Positions 7,887-15,604 of a DNA stretch of 64,000 nt are shown here, in pieces. Source of the stretch: Rhizobium mongolense USDA 1844 (GTDB lineage Bacteria > Pseudomonadota > Alphaproteobacteria > Rhizobiales > Rhizobiaceae); contig NZ_ATTQ01000002.1 of NCBI RefSeq assembly GCF_000419765.1, positions 186,001 through 250,000 of the forward strand, in the 5' to 3' direction. The translations under genes and the position numbers were made by a program. How positions within the stretch are numbered: the stretch's first letter is position 1; the number at the start of each line of letters is the position of its first letter. The notes under the pieces are model-generated. The model made no database searches. It was not told the DNA's origin and saw nothing but the letters and a program-made list of their open reading frames with translations.

Positions 7887-9482
7887 ATGAGCCAATTCGA
7901 CAGGAATAGAGTTAGTCGGCTGCCTAGCTGGCGAAGCTACGAGCCTGCGCCAACCGCGCCGGAAAGCTCTCCCGCGCGCGCGCCTGTCCTAAGGCCTGGT
8001 GATTTCGCAAAATCCTTTCCCGAGCCGGAGGCACCGCCGTCGCCCACCACTCCCGAAAAGGACTTGCGCCAGACGGAGCATTTGCCGTCGCAGCCGGAGC
8101 GTGCAGTTGTCCGCGCAGCGCCGGTTTCCGTCGACCCTGACGCGCCGCTTGTTGATACGCGATCGGTCATCTTTGCGATCTGGAACAGAAAGCTGATTGT
8201 CCTTAGTCTGGCTGCGCTCGGCGCTTTGGCGGGCGGGGCACTGCTGCCGTTGCTGCCCCAGAAGTTCACCGCAAGCACCAGCCTTTATTTCGATCCGCGC
8301 CAGATCGGCCTTGCTGATCCGGCGACACAATCATCGACGATCTCGCCGGAGATGATTTCGTCGATGATCGACAGCCAGGTGCAGATCCTGATGTCCGGCA
8401 ATGTGCTGCGCCGGGTTGCCGATACCATGAAGCTTGCGCAGGATCCGGAATTCAACGGCGGGCGGAGCGACGACGCGGCTGTAGTCAGCGCCCTGCAGAA
8501 GTCGCTTACGATCACCCGCCAGAGCAGCACCTATGTGGTATCGTTGACGGCCGTGACGAACAATCCGGAGAAATCCGCCAAGCTTGCAAATCAGGTCGTG
8601 ACCTCGTTCATGCAGGAGGAAAGCAGTGCCTCGACAGGTCTATACGAAAATACCACGGCGACACTCGATGTTCGTTTGACCGATCTGCGCCAGAAAGTGC
8701 AGGAGGCCGAGCAGGCCGTCGAAACCTTCCGCTCCGACAACGATATGGCGGCGACGGAGGGCAATCTGATTTCCGACCAGCGCCTTGCCTCGCTGAATAC
8801 GCTGCTGCTGACTGCGCAGGAAAAGACAATTCAGGCCAAGGCCCGCGCGGATGCGGCTGCGAACATGAGCTTCGAGGATGTCGTCGCCAATAGCCGAGCG
8901 GACGGCAGTTCCGTGAACTCGTCGCTCGCGAGCCTTCGACAGCAATATGCCACTCAGGCCGCAGTCGTCGGTAGCCTCGAGAGCCAGATGGGCGCTCGCC
9001 ATCCGCGACTGCAGGCCGCCCGCTCGTCACTGCAGAGCATTTCGGGCGAGATAAAGGGTGAATTGCAGCGCATGGTGACTTCAGCGCGCGCCGATTATGA
9101 ACAGGCGACAAAGGCCGAGGAGGCGATTGCCAAGGAACTGAACATTCAAAAGGCGTTGCAGGCGACCACATCCGACAAGCAGGTCGAACTCAACGAACTG
9201 CAGCGCAAGGCGACGGCCGCCAGGGAAATTTACGAGACCGTCCTGAAGCGCTCCAGCCAGACGACCGAGGAGCAGAACCTTCCGCAGAGCAACATTCGCG
9301 TCATTTCAGCAGCCGAACCGCCAACGAAACCGGACGGTCCCGGCAAGAAGGTTCTTTTGATCGCCGGCGTTATCGGCGGGCTCTTCACCGGCTTTGCCGC
9401 CGGCGCGGTATTTGCGATCCTGGCAAGCCTCTTTGCACATCCGGTCATTCGGGGCTATTTCCGCAGGGAGGCCCAGCGGTAA
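7887..9482 (+). CDS. Wzz/GumC-type polysaccharide co-polymerase
   Basis: A polysaccharide co-polymerase of about 531 residues controlling chain length or export at the inner membrane. A Pro-rich cytosolic N-terminal tail (about 1-90) precedes the first membrane segment (about 105-130, LIVLSLAALGALAGGALLPL). A long periplasmic coiled-coil region follows (about 230-450), then the Pro-rich motif AAEPPTKPDGPGKK just before the second membrane segment (about 487-515). The protein ends soon after it, so the BY-kinase domain fused to some relatives is absent. The start is uncertain: GTG at 7881 is six bases upstream, and neither has a strong ribosome binding site. It is divergent from the endoglucanase/Wzy pair across a 133-base shared promoter region. 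Confidence 0.85.
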   Translation: MSQFDRNRVSRLPSWRSYEPAPTAPESSPARAPVLRPGDFAKSFPEPEAPPSPTTPEKDLRQTEHLPSQPERAVVRAAPVSVDPDAPLVDTRSVIFAIWNRKLIVLSLAALGALAGGALLPLLPQKFTASTSLYFDPRQIGLADPATQSSTISPEMISSMIDSQVQILMSGNVLRRVADTMKLAQDPEFNGGRSDDAAVVSALQKSLTITRQSSTYVVSLTAVTNNPEKSAKLANQVVTSFMQEESSASTGLYENTTATLDVRLTDLRQKVQEAEQAVETFRSDNDMAATEGNLISDQRLASLNTLLLTAQEKTIQAKARADAAANMSFEDVVANSRADGSSVNSSLASLRQQYATQAAVVGSLESQMGARHPRLQAARSSLQSISGEIKGELQRMVTSARADYEQATKAEEAIAKELNIQKALQATTSDKQVELNELQRKATAAREIYETVLKRSSQTTEEQNLPQSNIRVISAAEPPTKPDGPGKKVLLIAGVIGGLFTGFAAGAVFAILASLFAHPVIRGYFRREAQR

Positions 9483-9597
9483 AGGGCCTCGAAATCACTT
9501 TGTCGTGCCCGGTCTACCGCTTGATGGCTGCTTGGCTGCTTCCTAGATTTGAAGACAAATGTCGCTGGAGCCCGTCCTGCAACGAAAGGTGACCGAT

Positions 9598-9930
9598 ATG
9601 CGATCCCTGCCGATGTTGCTCGCTGCCCTTTCTGTTGTCAGCGGCCTGATCGCCGAGCCGGCCTTTGCGACGGATTGGAGCCGGGCGGGCAAGGCAGCCG
9701 CTCAGCCGCTCTATCCCTATCCCGATCTCCCCGGTGTCAAGTCTCAGCCTGACAAGAAGGATGAGGAACAATATGTCTGCCGCACCGAAACGCGCGGCAT
9801 CCGGCGTAATGGGGACTGGATCTTCCGCTCCGGCGGCATGCCGACCACCGTCTATGTATGCGACCGCGACGGGTACGTGAGCCAAGGAACGCAAGTGCCT
9901 GCAAGAGGCCACTATCAGCCGGTGCGGTGA
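9598..9930 (+). CDS. Small secreted protein of unknown function
   Basis: A protein of about 110 residues with a signal peptide (MRSLPMLLAALSVVSGLIAEPAFA) and a mature part with two cysteines (QYVCRTETRG, TVYVCDRDGY) that could form a disulfide in the periplasm. The start is set by GAAAGGTGA upstream; an in-frame ATG at 9559 would put 13 residues before the signal peptide and is less likely. I do not recognise a named family. It is convergent with the broken DUF2282 gene. Confidence 0.65.
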   Translation: MRSLPMLLAALSVVSGLIAEPAFATDWSRAGKAAAQPLYPYPDLPGVKSQPDKKDEEQYVCRTETRGIRRNGDWIFRSGGMPTTVYVCDRDGYVSQGTQVPARGHYQPVR

Positions 9931-9934
9931 CGCT

Positions 9935-10158
9935 TCATGCCATGCGGGAAAAATTCCGCGCGATGAAGTCGTCGATTGAGACGCGTCCGGTGTGCAGGCC
10001 ACGTGGTCCCCGGTCCAGCTGCACAGTCGTTCTGGCCCTTTTGCAAACACCGTAGCACTTTTCCTTGTTGTCCGCGGCCGAAGCGGCAGGAGCGGCAACA
10101 GTGGCAGGCGTCAAGCGAGCGAGCCTGTGAGAGCCTGCGTAACCATGCGGTTTTTCAT
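9935..10158 (-). pseudogene. Frameshifted DUF2282 (BufA-like) peptide gene
   Basis: The start is intact: ACGGAGAT, then ATG, then MKNRMVTQALTGSLA, the usual opening of DUF2282 signal peptides, but a stop follows at once. A second frame continues the signal region and the family hallmark (ATVAAPAASAADNKEKCYGV). A third frame gives GQNDCAAGPGTT, the next conserved block. The second frame then resumes with TGRVSIDDFIARNF, which fits the last core strand only weakly. At least two frameshifts are therefore needed, so no full protein is made unless several sequencing errors coincide. DUF2282 peptides (bufferin A) are normally maturated by DUF692 and DUF2063 partners, none of which is adjacent. The gene is divergent from the ECF sigma factor with its own ECF-type promoter still visible. 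Confidence 0.8.
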
Positions 10159-10207
10159 TGTTCATCTCCGTAAGAATGGCGGGCGGTGATTGGCTTGCAT
10201 TGCGGGC

Positions 10208-10233
10208 TACGGAGGGAGCCGACGGAATGTTGC
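10208..10233 (-). promoter_or_regulatory. ECF-type promoter of the DUF2282 pseudogene
   Basis: On the minus strand this reads GCAACA, 16 bases, CGTA. It matches the spacing and -10 of the motif in front of the adjacent sigma gene, and resembles the GTAACC-N16-CGAA consensus reported for Caulobacter SigF. It lies 50 bases upstream of the pseudogene start codon. Confidence 0.65.
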
Positions 10234-10344
10234 AGCTCTTCTCACGATTTTCTTGCCGGCCCGGCTTGCCGTCTTCGCGATTGCAGGGGAAAACGCCAGA
10301 GAACAAAGGCTCGCCCGCTACCGTGAAATAATCTCGGACGAGCC

Positions 10345-10370
10345 GTAACAAAGATGTGTGCCTTCTCGTA
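10345..10370 (+). promoter_or_regulatory. ECF-type promoter of the sigma factor gene
   Basis: GTAACA, 16 bases, CGTA: the same architecture as the divergent motif at 10208-10233 and close to the Caulobacter SigF consensus. This suggests autoregulation. The -10 element ends only four bases before the first ATG of the sigma gene, so a transcript from here would be leaderless or nearly so. Confidence 0.65.
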
Positions 10371-10374
10371 GAGG

Positions 10375-10950
10375 ATGATGCGGGTGAAATACTCAGCGCG
10401 GGAAGAGGAATGGGCAGGCTGGATGCGTAGCGCCATGGGCGGCGATGCGCAGGCCTATCACCTCTTTCTTTGCGCTGTGACACCTCATCTTCGCGCCATG
10501 GCCCGCAGGCGCTGCGATCAGTTTGGCGCGCTGGCAGGCGAGGCGGAGGATGTCGTGCAAGAGGTGCTGCTTGCTGTTCACCTGAAGCGCGGAACCTGGG
10601 ATCCGGCTCGCCCGATCGGCCCTTGGCTGTCGACGATCGTGCGCAATAAGCTGATAGACAGCCTGCGCCGGCGCGGCCGTCACATCGATGTGCCGATCGA
10701 CGACGTGATGACAACGCTAAAAGCGGAAGAACAGGTGGGCAATTTGGATCGGCTCGATGCCGAACATATGTTGAATCGCCTGAAGGATCCGCAGCGTGAG
10801 ATCGTGCGCTCGATTTCGATGGAGGGAGCAGGAGTTCGCGAAACGGCCGAAAGGCTGAAAATGAGCGAAGGTGCGGTGCGCGTCGCGCTGCACCGGGCGT
10901 TGAAGTCGCTGGCGGCCTTATACCGGAGTGAGACGAGTGAAGACCGATGA
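10375..10950 (+). CDS. ECF RNA polymerase sigma factor, SigF/NrsF type
   Basis: A 191-residue ECF sigma factor. Region 2 spans about residues 15-85 (DVVQEVLLAVHLKRGTWDP, WLSTIVRNKLIDSLRRRGR) and region 4 about 125-185 (REIVRSISMEGAGVRETAER, EGAVRVALHRALKSL). The next gene overlaps its 3' end and encodes an NrsF-type membrane anti-sigma factor, the arrangement of Caulobacter sigF-nrsF, which responds to heavy metals. Start choice is open: ATG at 10375, ATG at 10378 or GTG at 10384. The promoter lies so close that the earlier codons can be used only on a leaderless message. Expected targets include DUF2282/DUF692 operons; the only one here is broken. Confidence 0.9.
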   Translation: MMRVKYSAREEEWAGWMRSAMGGDAQAYHLFLCAVTPHLRAMARRRCDQFGALAGEAEDVVQEVLLAVHLKRGTWDPARPIGPWLSTIVRNKLIDSLRRRGRHIDVPIDDVMTTLKAEEQVGNLDRLDAEHMLNRLKDPQREIVRSISMEGAGVRETAERLKMSEGAVRVALHRALKSLAALYRSETSEDR

Positions 10951-11572
10951 CCTGATCAGCCTCCTGGCACAAGACGCACCCATCCGCACGCGCCTCGGCC
11001 CCTTGCTCCTGGGTGCGCTGCTGATCGGCGTCGCGGTTTCTGCAGTGTTGCTTCTGTCGGCAATCGGTATCCGTCACGACATGGCAAGCGCGATCGAAAC
11101 GGCACGCGTGCTCTTCAAGATGGTCCTGACCCTGACCCTCGCCGTCACCGCTTGCGGGCTTGTCTTTCGCATAGGCCGTCCAGGCGTGCCGCTGGGGCTT
11201 TCAAGCCTGGCGCTGTTCGTGCCGCTGATCCTTCTCGCAGCGGGCACCGCGGCCGAATTGTCGGCCATTCCTCAGGATGCATGGGAAACAGCGATGCTCG
11301 GCCGCAACGCACGCTTCTGCCTGTTCTTCATCCCGGTCCTGTCGCTCGCGCCGCTTGCGGGTTTCCTCTGGGCGCTGAAAAACGGCGCTGCGGAACGCCC
11401 AAGCCTTGCCGGTGCCGCAGCAGGCCTTGCCGCCGGTGGTATAGCGGCAGCGCTTTACGCCTGGCACTGCACGGACGATAGCCCGCTGTTTCTCGCAGTC
11501 TGGTACACCACGGCAATCGCGGCAGTGACAGCCACGGGTGCGCTGATTGGATCACGATATCTGACGTGGTAA
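10937..11572 (+). CDS. nrsF: NrsF-type (DUF1109) membrane anti-sigma factor
   Basis: A protein of about 211 residues with six predicted membrane segments, the DUF1109/NrsF plan. Two conserved-type cysteines are visible, one in NARFCLFFIP and one in AWHCTDDSPLF, as in NrsF, where they are needed for metal response. It should hold the sigma factor at the inner membrane until the signal arrives. The GTG start at 10937 follows CGGAG by a normal gap and gives the usual KTDDLISLLAQD opening; GTG at 10928 is also in frame. It overlaps the sigma gene by 14 bases, consistent with translational coupling. Confidence 0.88.
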   Translation: MKTDDLISLLAQDAPIRTRLGPLLLGALLIGVAVSAVLLLSAIGIRHDMASAIETARVLFKMVLTLTLAVTACGLVFRIGRPGVPLGLSSLALFVPLILLAAGTAAELSAIPQDAWETAMLGRNARFCLFFIPVLSLAPLAGFLWALKNGAAERPSLAGAAAGLAAGGIAAALYAWHCTDDSPLFLAVWYTTAIAAVTATGALIGSRYLTW

Positions 11573-11630
11573 GACAGCGAGGTCACGAGACCACGGCCGT
11601 TGGCATCGGCTCTTCTGCTATCTTTGTAAG

Positions 11631-11650
11631 GGAATGGCGCCCAGAAGAGG
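11631..11650 (+). repeat. att-like repeat, distal copy
   Basis: GGAATGGCGCCCAGAAGAGG, 19 of 20 bases identical to the end of tRNA-Leu plus four flanking bases at 14437-14456. Marks the far boundary of the integrative element. Confidence 0.75.
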
Positions 11651-12024
11651 TGTCCGGCAAGCGCGAGAAATCATAGACTTGCAGAAACGTGGGACAATTT
11701 TTTCGTCAACGAAACTATTATACTTTTGGTTCCGAATGTCCCACAATTGCGCCATGCCGCACTGGAATTAAAGGCTTCATTTAGGCCCATAGTAGAGCCA
11801 CCAGAAGCCTCGGATTTGATATCGGTGCTGTGGAAGTTTCCTCACGTCAATTGCTACTGATCGCGAAGAAGGCGGTATAAGGCCAGAGCGTCGCTCCATG
11901 CCGCGGCAGACGGAGCCAGGAGAAAATTGACGTGCAAGATCGCCTCGGCGGAGCGTCAAGGTTTTCCACGAACTGTTTGAAAGATCAGCCAACTAACCGG
12001 GTCGTTGAAAAGACCGACAGGAAT
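11651..12024. other. Non-coding left arm of the integrative element
   Basis: About 370 bases with no supported gene. It contains GTGGGACAATT at 11689-11699 and TGTCCCAC at 11737-11744, an inverted pair. The first is the exact reverse complement of AATTGTCCCAC at 14355-14365 in the integrase tail. A 71-codon minus-strand open frame at 11777-11992 is not recognisable and I do not call it. Confidence 0.5.
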
Positions 12025-12867
12025 TCAGCTTTTCACAAAGTCCGCCGCGCTGAGGGGAACAGGTCTGTAGCCGTCGACGTCGGCAATGTCATACTCCCGA
12101 CCCAGCTCTGCCGCGACCAGGACACGCCCGGATTTCGACATCAGCGCAGGGTCCCGCCAAAGTCCGGCGATGACATGGCCGATGAACCTCGGGGACTCGG
12201 AGTTGGACAAGTCGAAATATTCGGCGTTCTGCATGACGGCTTCGGTGCGTACCAGCCCGGGATAGAGTGCGACGGCGGCGACTTTATGTGGACGCAATTC
12301 ATGTGCGAAGTCCGCGGCCATCTTGTCGGCGGCGGCTTTGGCCATGCCGTAGATCGCGTTGCCGTCGTAGAATTGAGCTGCCCAGAATGAAATATTGACG
12401 ATCAGACCGCGCTGCGTCGAGATCATCGTCGGCGCCACTGCGCGCGACATCATGAAAGCCGCCCTCAGGGCGGTGCCGATCATTGCGTCCCACCGCCAGA
12501 CGGGCTGCTCCCAGAAAGGGCGCGGCCAGGTAAAATCGCCATCCTCGACCATGTTTTCATAGCCGGGCCATGCATTGTTCACCAGAATGTCCAGCCTGTT
12601 GGCGGCCCTGATCTCTTCAGCCACGCGCTCGGTTTCGGCGTCGTTGCTGTGGTCGCAATGATGAACGACTAGTCGTCCGGATAATGCCGCAGCCTCAAGC
12701 GCAAGCCCCTCCAGCGATCCCGCGCGTTTACCTCCTAGGCTTGCTTCCGCCTCGGAACGGGTCCTGCCGGTAACGTGGACCGTGGCTCCCTCGGCGAGCA
12801 GCGACAGCGCAATCCCGCGGCCGACACCGCGGCTTGCGCCCGTAACCAACGCGACGACATCTTTCAT
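12025..12867 (-). CDS. SDR-family oxidoreductase (DHRS1-like)
   Basis: A classical short-chain dehydrogenase of 280 residues. It has the cofactor motif VTGASRGVGRGIA near the N-terminus, NNAWPGYE in place of the NNAG motif, and the catalytic YGMAKAAADK. The upstream NISFWAAQFY provides the serine region. Length and motifs resemble DHRS1-type dehydrogenases. The start is fixed by GGGAGG ten bases before the ATG; a longer open frame upstream lacks a site. It is the only apparently intact gene in the integrative element and so its likely cargo. Substrate unknown. Confidence 0.85.
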   Translation of the reverse strand: MKDVVALVTGASRGVGRGIALSLLAEGATVHVTGRTRSEAEASLGGKRAGSLEGLALEAAALSGRLVVHHCDHSNDAETERVAEEIRAANRLDILVNNAWPGYENMVEDGDFTWPRPFWEQPVWRWDAMIGTALRAAFMMSRAVAPTMISTQRGLIVNISFWAAQFYDGNAIYGMAKAAADKMAADFAHELRPHKVAAVALYPGLVRTEAVMQNAEYFDLSNSESPRFIGHVIAGLWRDPALMSKSGRVLVAAELGREYDIADVDGYRPVPLSAADFVKS

Positions 12868-13157
12868 ACTGGTTAGCCTCCCATACGATGGCTGTTGCAG
12901 GCAGGGGACATCGGAATTTTGCTGCAGGCAGAAAACGGATGCTTGCCGCATGAAACCCCAGGGAGCAGTCAAATACAACTCGCTTAGGCTGCCCGATTAG
13001 GGCCGACTGCCGCCATGGCACAGATGCGCCAATTGTGGTTATTGGTTCGGCTTGGATGAAAGACCGAACTGGGGCCGAAACGGAATTGATTTTATTCGCT
13101 ATTCCCCGGCGGGAAACGCATAGTTTTACAGCCAAGCGCCTGCAATCGTTGAAATAG
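12868..13157. other. Upstream region of the SDR gene
   Basis: No gene seen. On the minus strand the motif CTGCCTGCAGCA recurs as CTGCCTGCAACA within about 40 bases, just ahead of the SDR gene. This could be a paired operator, but nothing else supports it. Confidence 0.35.
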
Positions 13158-14406
13158 ATCGAGCTTCCCAAGCTGAAGCTCCTGGCTACGCCGTCAGATT
13201 GGGTTACCGTTGTTTCTGGCTTTGGAGGGGCGGCAATCGGTGCGATCGTCGGCGGTGCATCCTCGATGGCAGTTAATGCATGGCAAGCTAAAGTCTCACG
13301 GCGTGAACTTCAGAAGGCGCAGGGACTAAAGACACTCTTGAAAGCCTCCCTTATAAAAAGCGACGTCATCAATGCGATGAACCACATCAACGAATGTGTG
13401 CAGGCGTCCCATGCAAAGATCAACAGCGGTATGCCGCTTTGGGCTAGAGTGACGCTGCAAGCCGGCTCCTGCGCCCGCCTCGGCGTCCAGAAGGGTGAGA
13501 AACCCGAAAAGCCGGTCTTGAACCGGCGCGCGGAGAAGGGAAGCTTCCAATGGCTTGTGCAACAGTACAAGGAACGCGCCGGCAACACGATGGCACCAGA
13601 TCAGCTTGCCCGCCGAGTCAGACTGCTTGAGAAGGTCTGCGACAGCCTGACGGCCGAGAGCAAGAAGCGCCGCGGAGATCTTCCGTTCGCCGCCATGGAA
13701 AAGCGCCATATCACCAAGATCCGCGACACGATCGCCGAGACCGCCGGCGCTCAGGACAACGCGGTGAAGTTCATCTCTGCCATGTTTGGATGGGCAGTGG
13801 AAAACGAGCTAGCGCAGCGCAACCCGGCGCTCCGGATCAAGAAGCAGAACAGCGGTGACGGCTTCCACACCTGGACGGTCGACGAAGTGCAACAATTCGA
13901 GGTTTCACCGGCCTGCGTCTGCAGGAACTGGCGATCATGGGCCGCCAGCATGTGCGCGACGGATGGCTTACGATTCGCCCTGGGAAGACGAAGCGATCCT
14001 CAGGAGTCGTCGTGCAGATCCCCATGCTACCGGAGCTGCAGAAGGCCCTCGATCAGCAGCCGGCCAATCAGATGACCTATCTCGTCACGGAATACGGAAA
14101 GCCGTTTTCGGTGAACGGTCTCGGCAATAAGATGCGCGATTGCTGCGACGAGGCAGGATTGTTTCACTGCTCGATGCACGGACTGCGCAAGGCCGGCGCG
14201 ACAATCGCCGCCGAAAACGGCGCGACCGATGACGAGCTGATGGCGTTGGCTGGACAACGAAGAAACAGACGACGCTTTACACGAAGCAGGCGAACCGCAA
14301 GAAGCTCGCCGCTGGAGCCATGCACAAGCTCACTCCGGAACAAAATGGCATCGAAATTGTCCCACGCCCCGTAGGGGTGGTAAAAAGTGCGACAAAAAAC
14401 AGGTAA
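13158..14406 (+). pseudogene. Broken tyrosine integrase fused to a gene fragment
   Basis: The open frame has no start codon at its 5' end and begins with an unrelated fragment (DWVTVVSGFGGAAIGAIVGG and on, to about 13450) that looks like a membrane-anchored hypothetical protein. It then joins the inside of a phage-type integrase (ending LNRRAEKGSFQWLVQQYKER, core-binding region). The catalytic domain is split. EVQQFE is followed by a deletion and frameshift into FTGLRLQELAIMG (first catalytic Arg), then HGLRKAGATIAAENG (His/Arg box) in the same second frame. After another frameshift comes TLYTKQANRKK with the catalytic Tyr. All active-site blocks survive but in different frames, so no working recombinase is expected. 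Confidence 0.85.
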
Positions 14407-14436
14407 AAAGATCAGCACAATCAATGCTGACAAAAT

Positions 14437-14456
14437 GGAATGGTGCCCAGAAGAGG
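14437..14456 (+). repeat. att-like repeat at the tRNA-Leu 3' end
   Basis: GGAATGGTGCCCAGAAGAGG. Sixteen of its bases are the 3' end of tRNA-Leu including the encoded CCA. It pairs with the copy at 11631-11650. Confidence 0.75.
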
Positions 14457-14527
14457 ACTCGAACCTCCACACCCTTTCGGGTACCAGCACCTGAAGCTGG
14501 CGCGTCTACCAATTCCGCCATCTGGGC
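14441..14527 (-). tRNA. tRNA-Leu (anticodon CAG)
   Basis: An 87-base tRNA on the minus strand. The acceptor stem GCCCAGA pairs with TCTGGGC, followed by discriminator A and an encoded CCA. The D-loop has AATTGGTAGACGC, the anticodon loop reads CTTCAGGTG giving CAG, a long variable arm (about 14 bases) marks a class II tRNA, and the T arm has GGTTCGAGTCC. It reads CUG codons. Its 3' end is the integration target of the adjacent element and is intact. Confidence 0.95.
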
Positions 14528-14730
14528 GACGGAGAGCCATGTAAGGGGGTGGCTCTTTGCTGTCAACTGGCTTTTTGAAGTTTTCCTGACAGGTTGGAAA
14601 AAAGAGCGAATATGCCTCCAGAAGACGCCGGAACGGGGCGATCACGCCGAACTGAACGGCTTTCGCTCTTGTAGTGGATGCCATGCGGCGGCGGGTGTTC
14701 TATATCTGCCGCAGCAGAAAGGAATCAGTG

Positions 14731-15150
14731 ATGTCTGCTCTTCGAACGATCATCTTCGGCTCCGTTATCGGCTTCGTGCCGCTTGCGGCCAGTGCCGCGC
14801 CTCAGCTTGCGCCGCTGCAACAGCGCAATCCGGCGATCATCAATGTGCAATCGACCTACTGCGATTATCGCGGTTGCTTCGGCTTCGGGCCGCAGCAGTG
14901 GCACCGCCCTGCCTATATCCAGCCGAACTATCGTCCGCCGGGAGCGAGAGGGCCGACCTATTACCAGCCGCGAGCCCAGCCAAGGCCGCAACTCTCCTAT
15001 GATCCTCCGCCAATCCGCCGGATACGTCCGCCAGCAAAGGATGTGCATGTCGAATGGTGCCGAAATCAGTATCGGACCTACAATCCGAGGACCGATCGTT
15101 TCGTGACCTACGAGGGCATCTACAAGACCTGCAATTCGCCCTTCGACTGA
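14731..15150 (+). CDS. BA14K-family secreted protein
   Basis: A 139-residue exported protein. The signal peptide is SALRTIIFGSVIGFVPLAASA, followed by a Pro/Gln/Tyr-rich middle and a C-terminal BA14K-type module (HVEWCRNQYRTYNPRTDRF with a final KTCNSPFD). BA14K proteins were first described as an immunoreactive Brucella protein and are common small envelope proteins of Rhizobiales; their biochemical role is unclear. The start has AAGGAA upstream. An earlier in-frame ATG at 14674 would bury the signal peptide. Confidence 0.82.
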   Translation: MSALRTIIFGSVIGFVPLAASAAPQLAPLQQRNPAIINVQSTYCDYRGCFGFGPQQWHRPAYIQPNYRPPGARGPTYYQPRAQPRPQLSYDPPPIRRIRPPAKDVHVEWCRNQYRTYNPRTDRFVTYEGIYKTCNSPFD

Positions 15151-15153
15151 GGG

Positions 15154-15447
15154 TCAGCTCTCCAGCGAAACGCGGTCGGCATGGCCGAGATCGCGGCCGG
15201 GTTCGATGATGTCCCGCACCCGCTGCTTGAGTTCTTTCGGCCCCGGGAAACCGCCGTCGCGTTTGCGCTCCCAGATGAGGTCGCCGTTGACGCGGATCTC
15301 GAAATTGCCGCCCGTACCAGGAATGAGCGCCACTTCGGCGAGGCTGTCCGAAAAGGTGTGCAGCAATTCCTGCGCCATCCAGCCGGCGCGCAGCAGCCAG
15401 TTGCATTGGGTGCAGTAGAGGATCGTCACACGGGCCTTTTCGGTCAT
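15154..15447 (-). CDS. SelT/SelW/SelH (Rdx) family selenoprotein-like protein
   Basis: A 97-residue thioredoxin-like protein with the family redox motif CTQC in [17 protein letters not shown] near the N-terminus and the conserved [13 protein letters not shown] strand. Cysteine replaces the selenocysteine of animal homologues. The C-terminal [15 protein letters not shown] is typical. It probably acts in thiol redox chemistry in the cytosol. Its stop lies four bases from that of the convergent BA14K gene. Confidence 0.87.
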   Translation of the reverse strand: MTEKARVTILYCTQCNWLLRAGWMAQELLHTFSDSLAEVALIPGTGGNFEIRVNGDLIWERKRDGGFPGPKELKQRVRDIIEPGRDLGHADRVSLES

Positions 15448-15604
15448 CGGCGGATTCCTTTCAATGCTTCGATTTAAGGCCTTCGCGGCCGCTTCGCAAC
15501 GTCCGGCTTGCGCGGGGAGGCCATCGCATGTTCATGTCACGAAGTTAGCTGTGGTGGTGCGCGGCACGGTCCGCTTAATAGGCGTTCAGCACCGGGAGAG
15601 GCAG

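Larger units (their letters stand above)
11631..14456 (+). mobile_element. Decayed integrative element at tRNA-Leu
   Basis: The 20-base sequence GGAATGGTGCCCAGAAGAGG at the tRNA-Leu 3' end recurs 2.8 kb away with one mismatch, as expected for attL and attR of a tRNA-integrating element. Between them lie a broken tyrosine integrase pointing at the tRNA, an SDR dehydrogenase gene and otherwise non-coding DNA. Inverted GTGGGACAATT copies near the two ends may be integrase arm sites. The element cannot move by itself because the integrase is frameshifted. Confidence 0.75.

Noticed and set aside
9935..11077. 380-codon minus-strand frame across the sigma gene
   Set aside because: It is antisense to the sigma and NrsF genes; only its final part, inside the DUF2282 relic, has meaning.
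11777..11992. 71-codon minus-strand frame in the tRNA-Leu element
   Set aside because: No ribosome binding site and no recognisable family.
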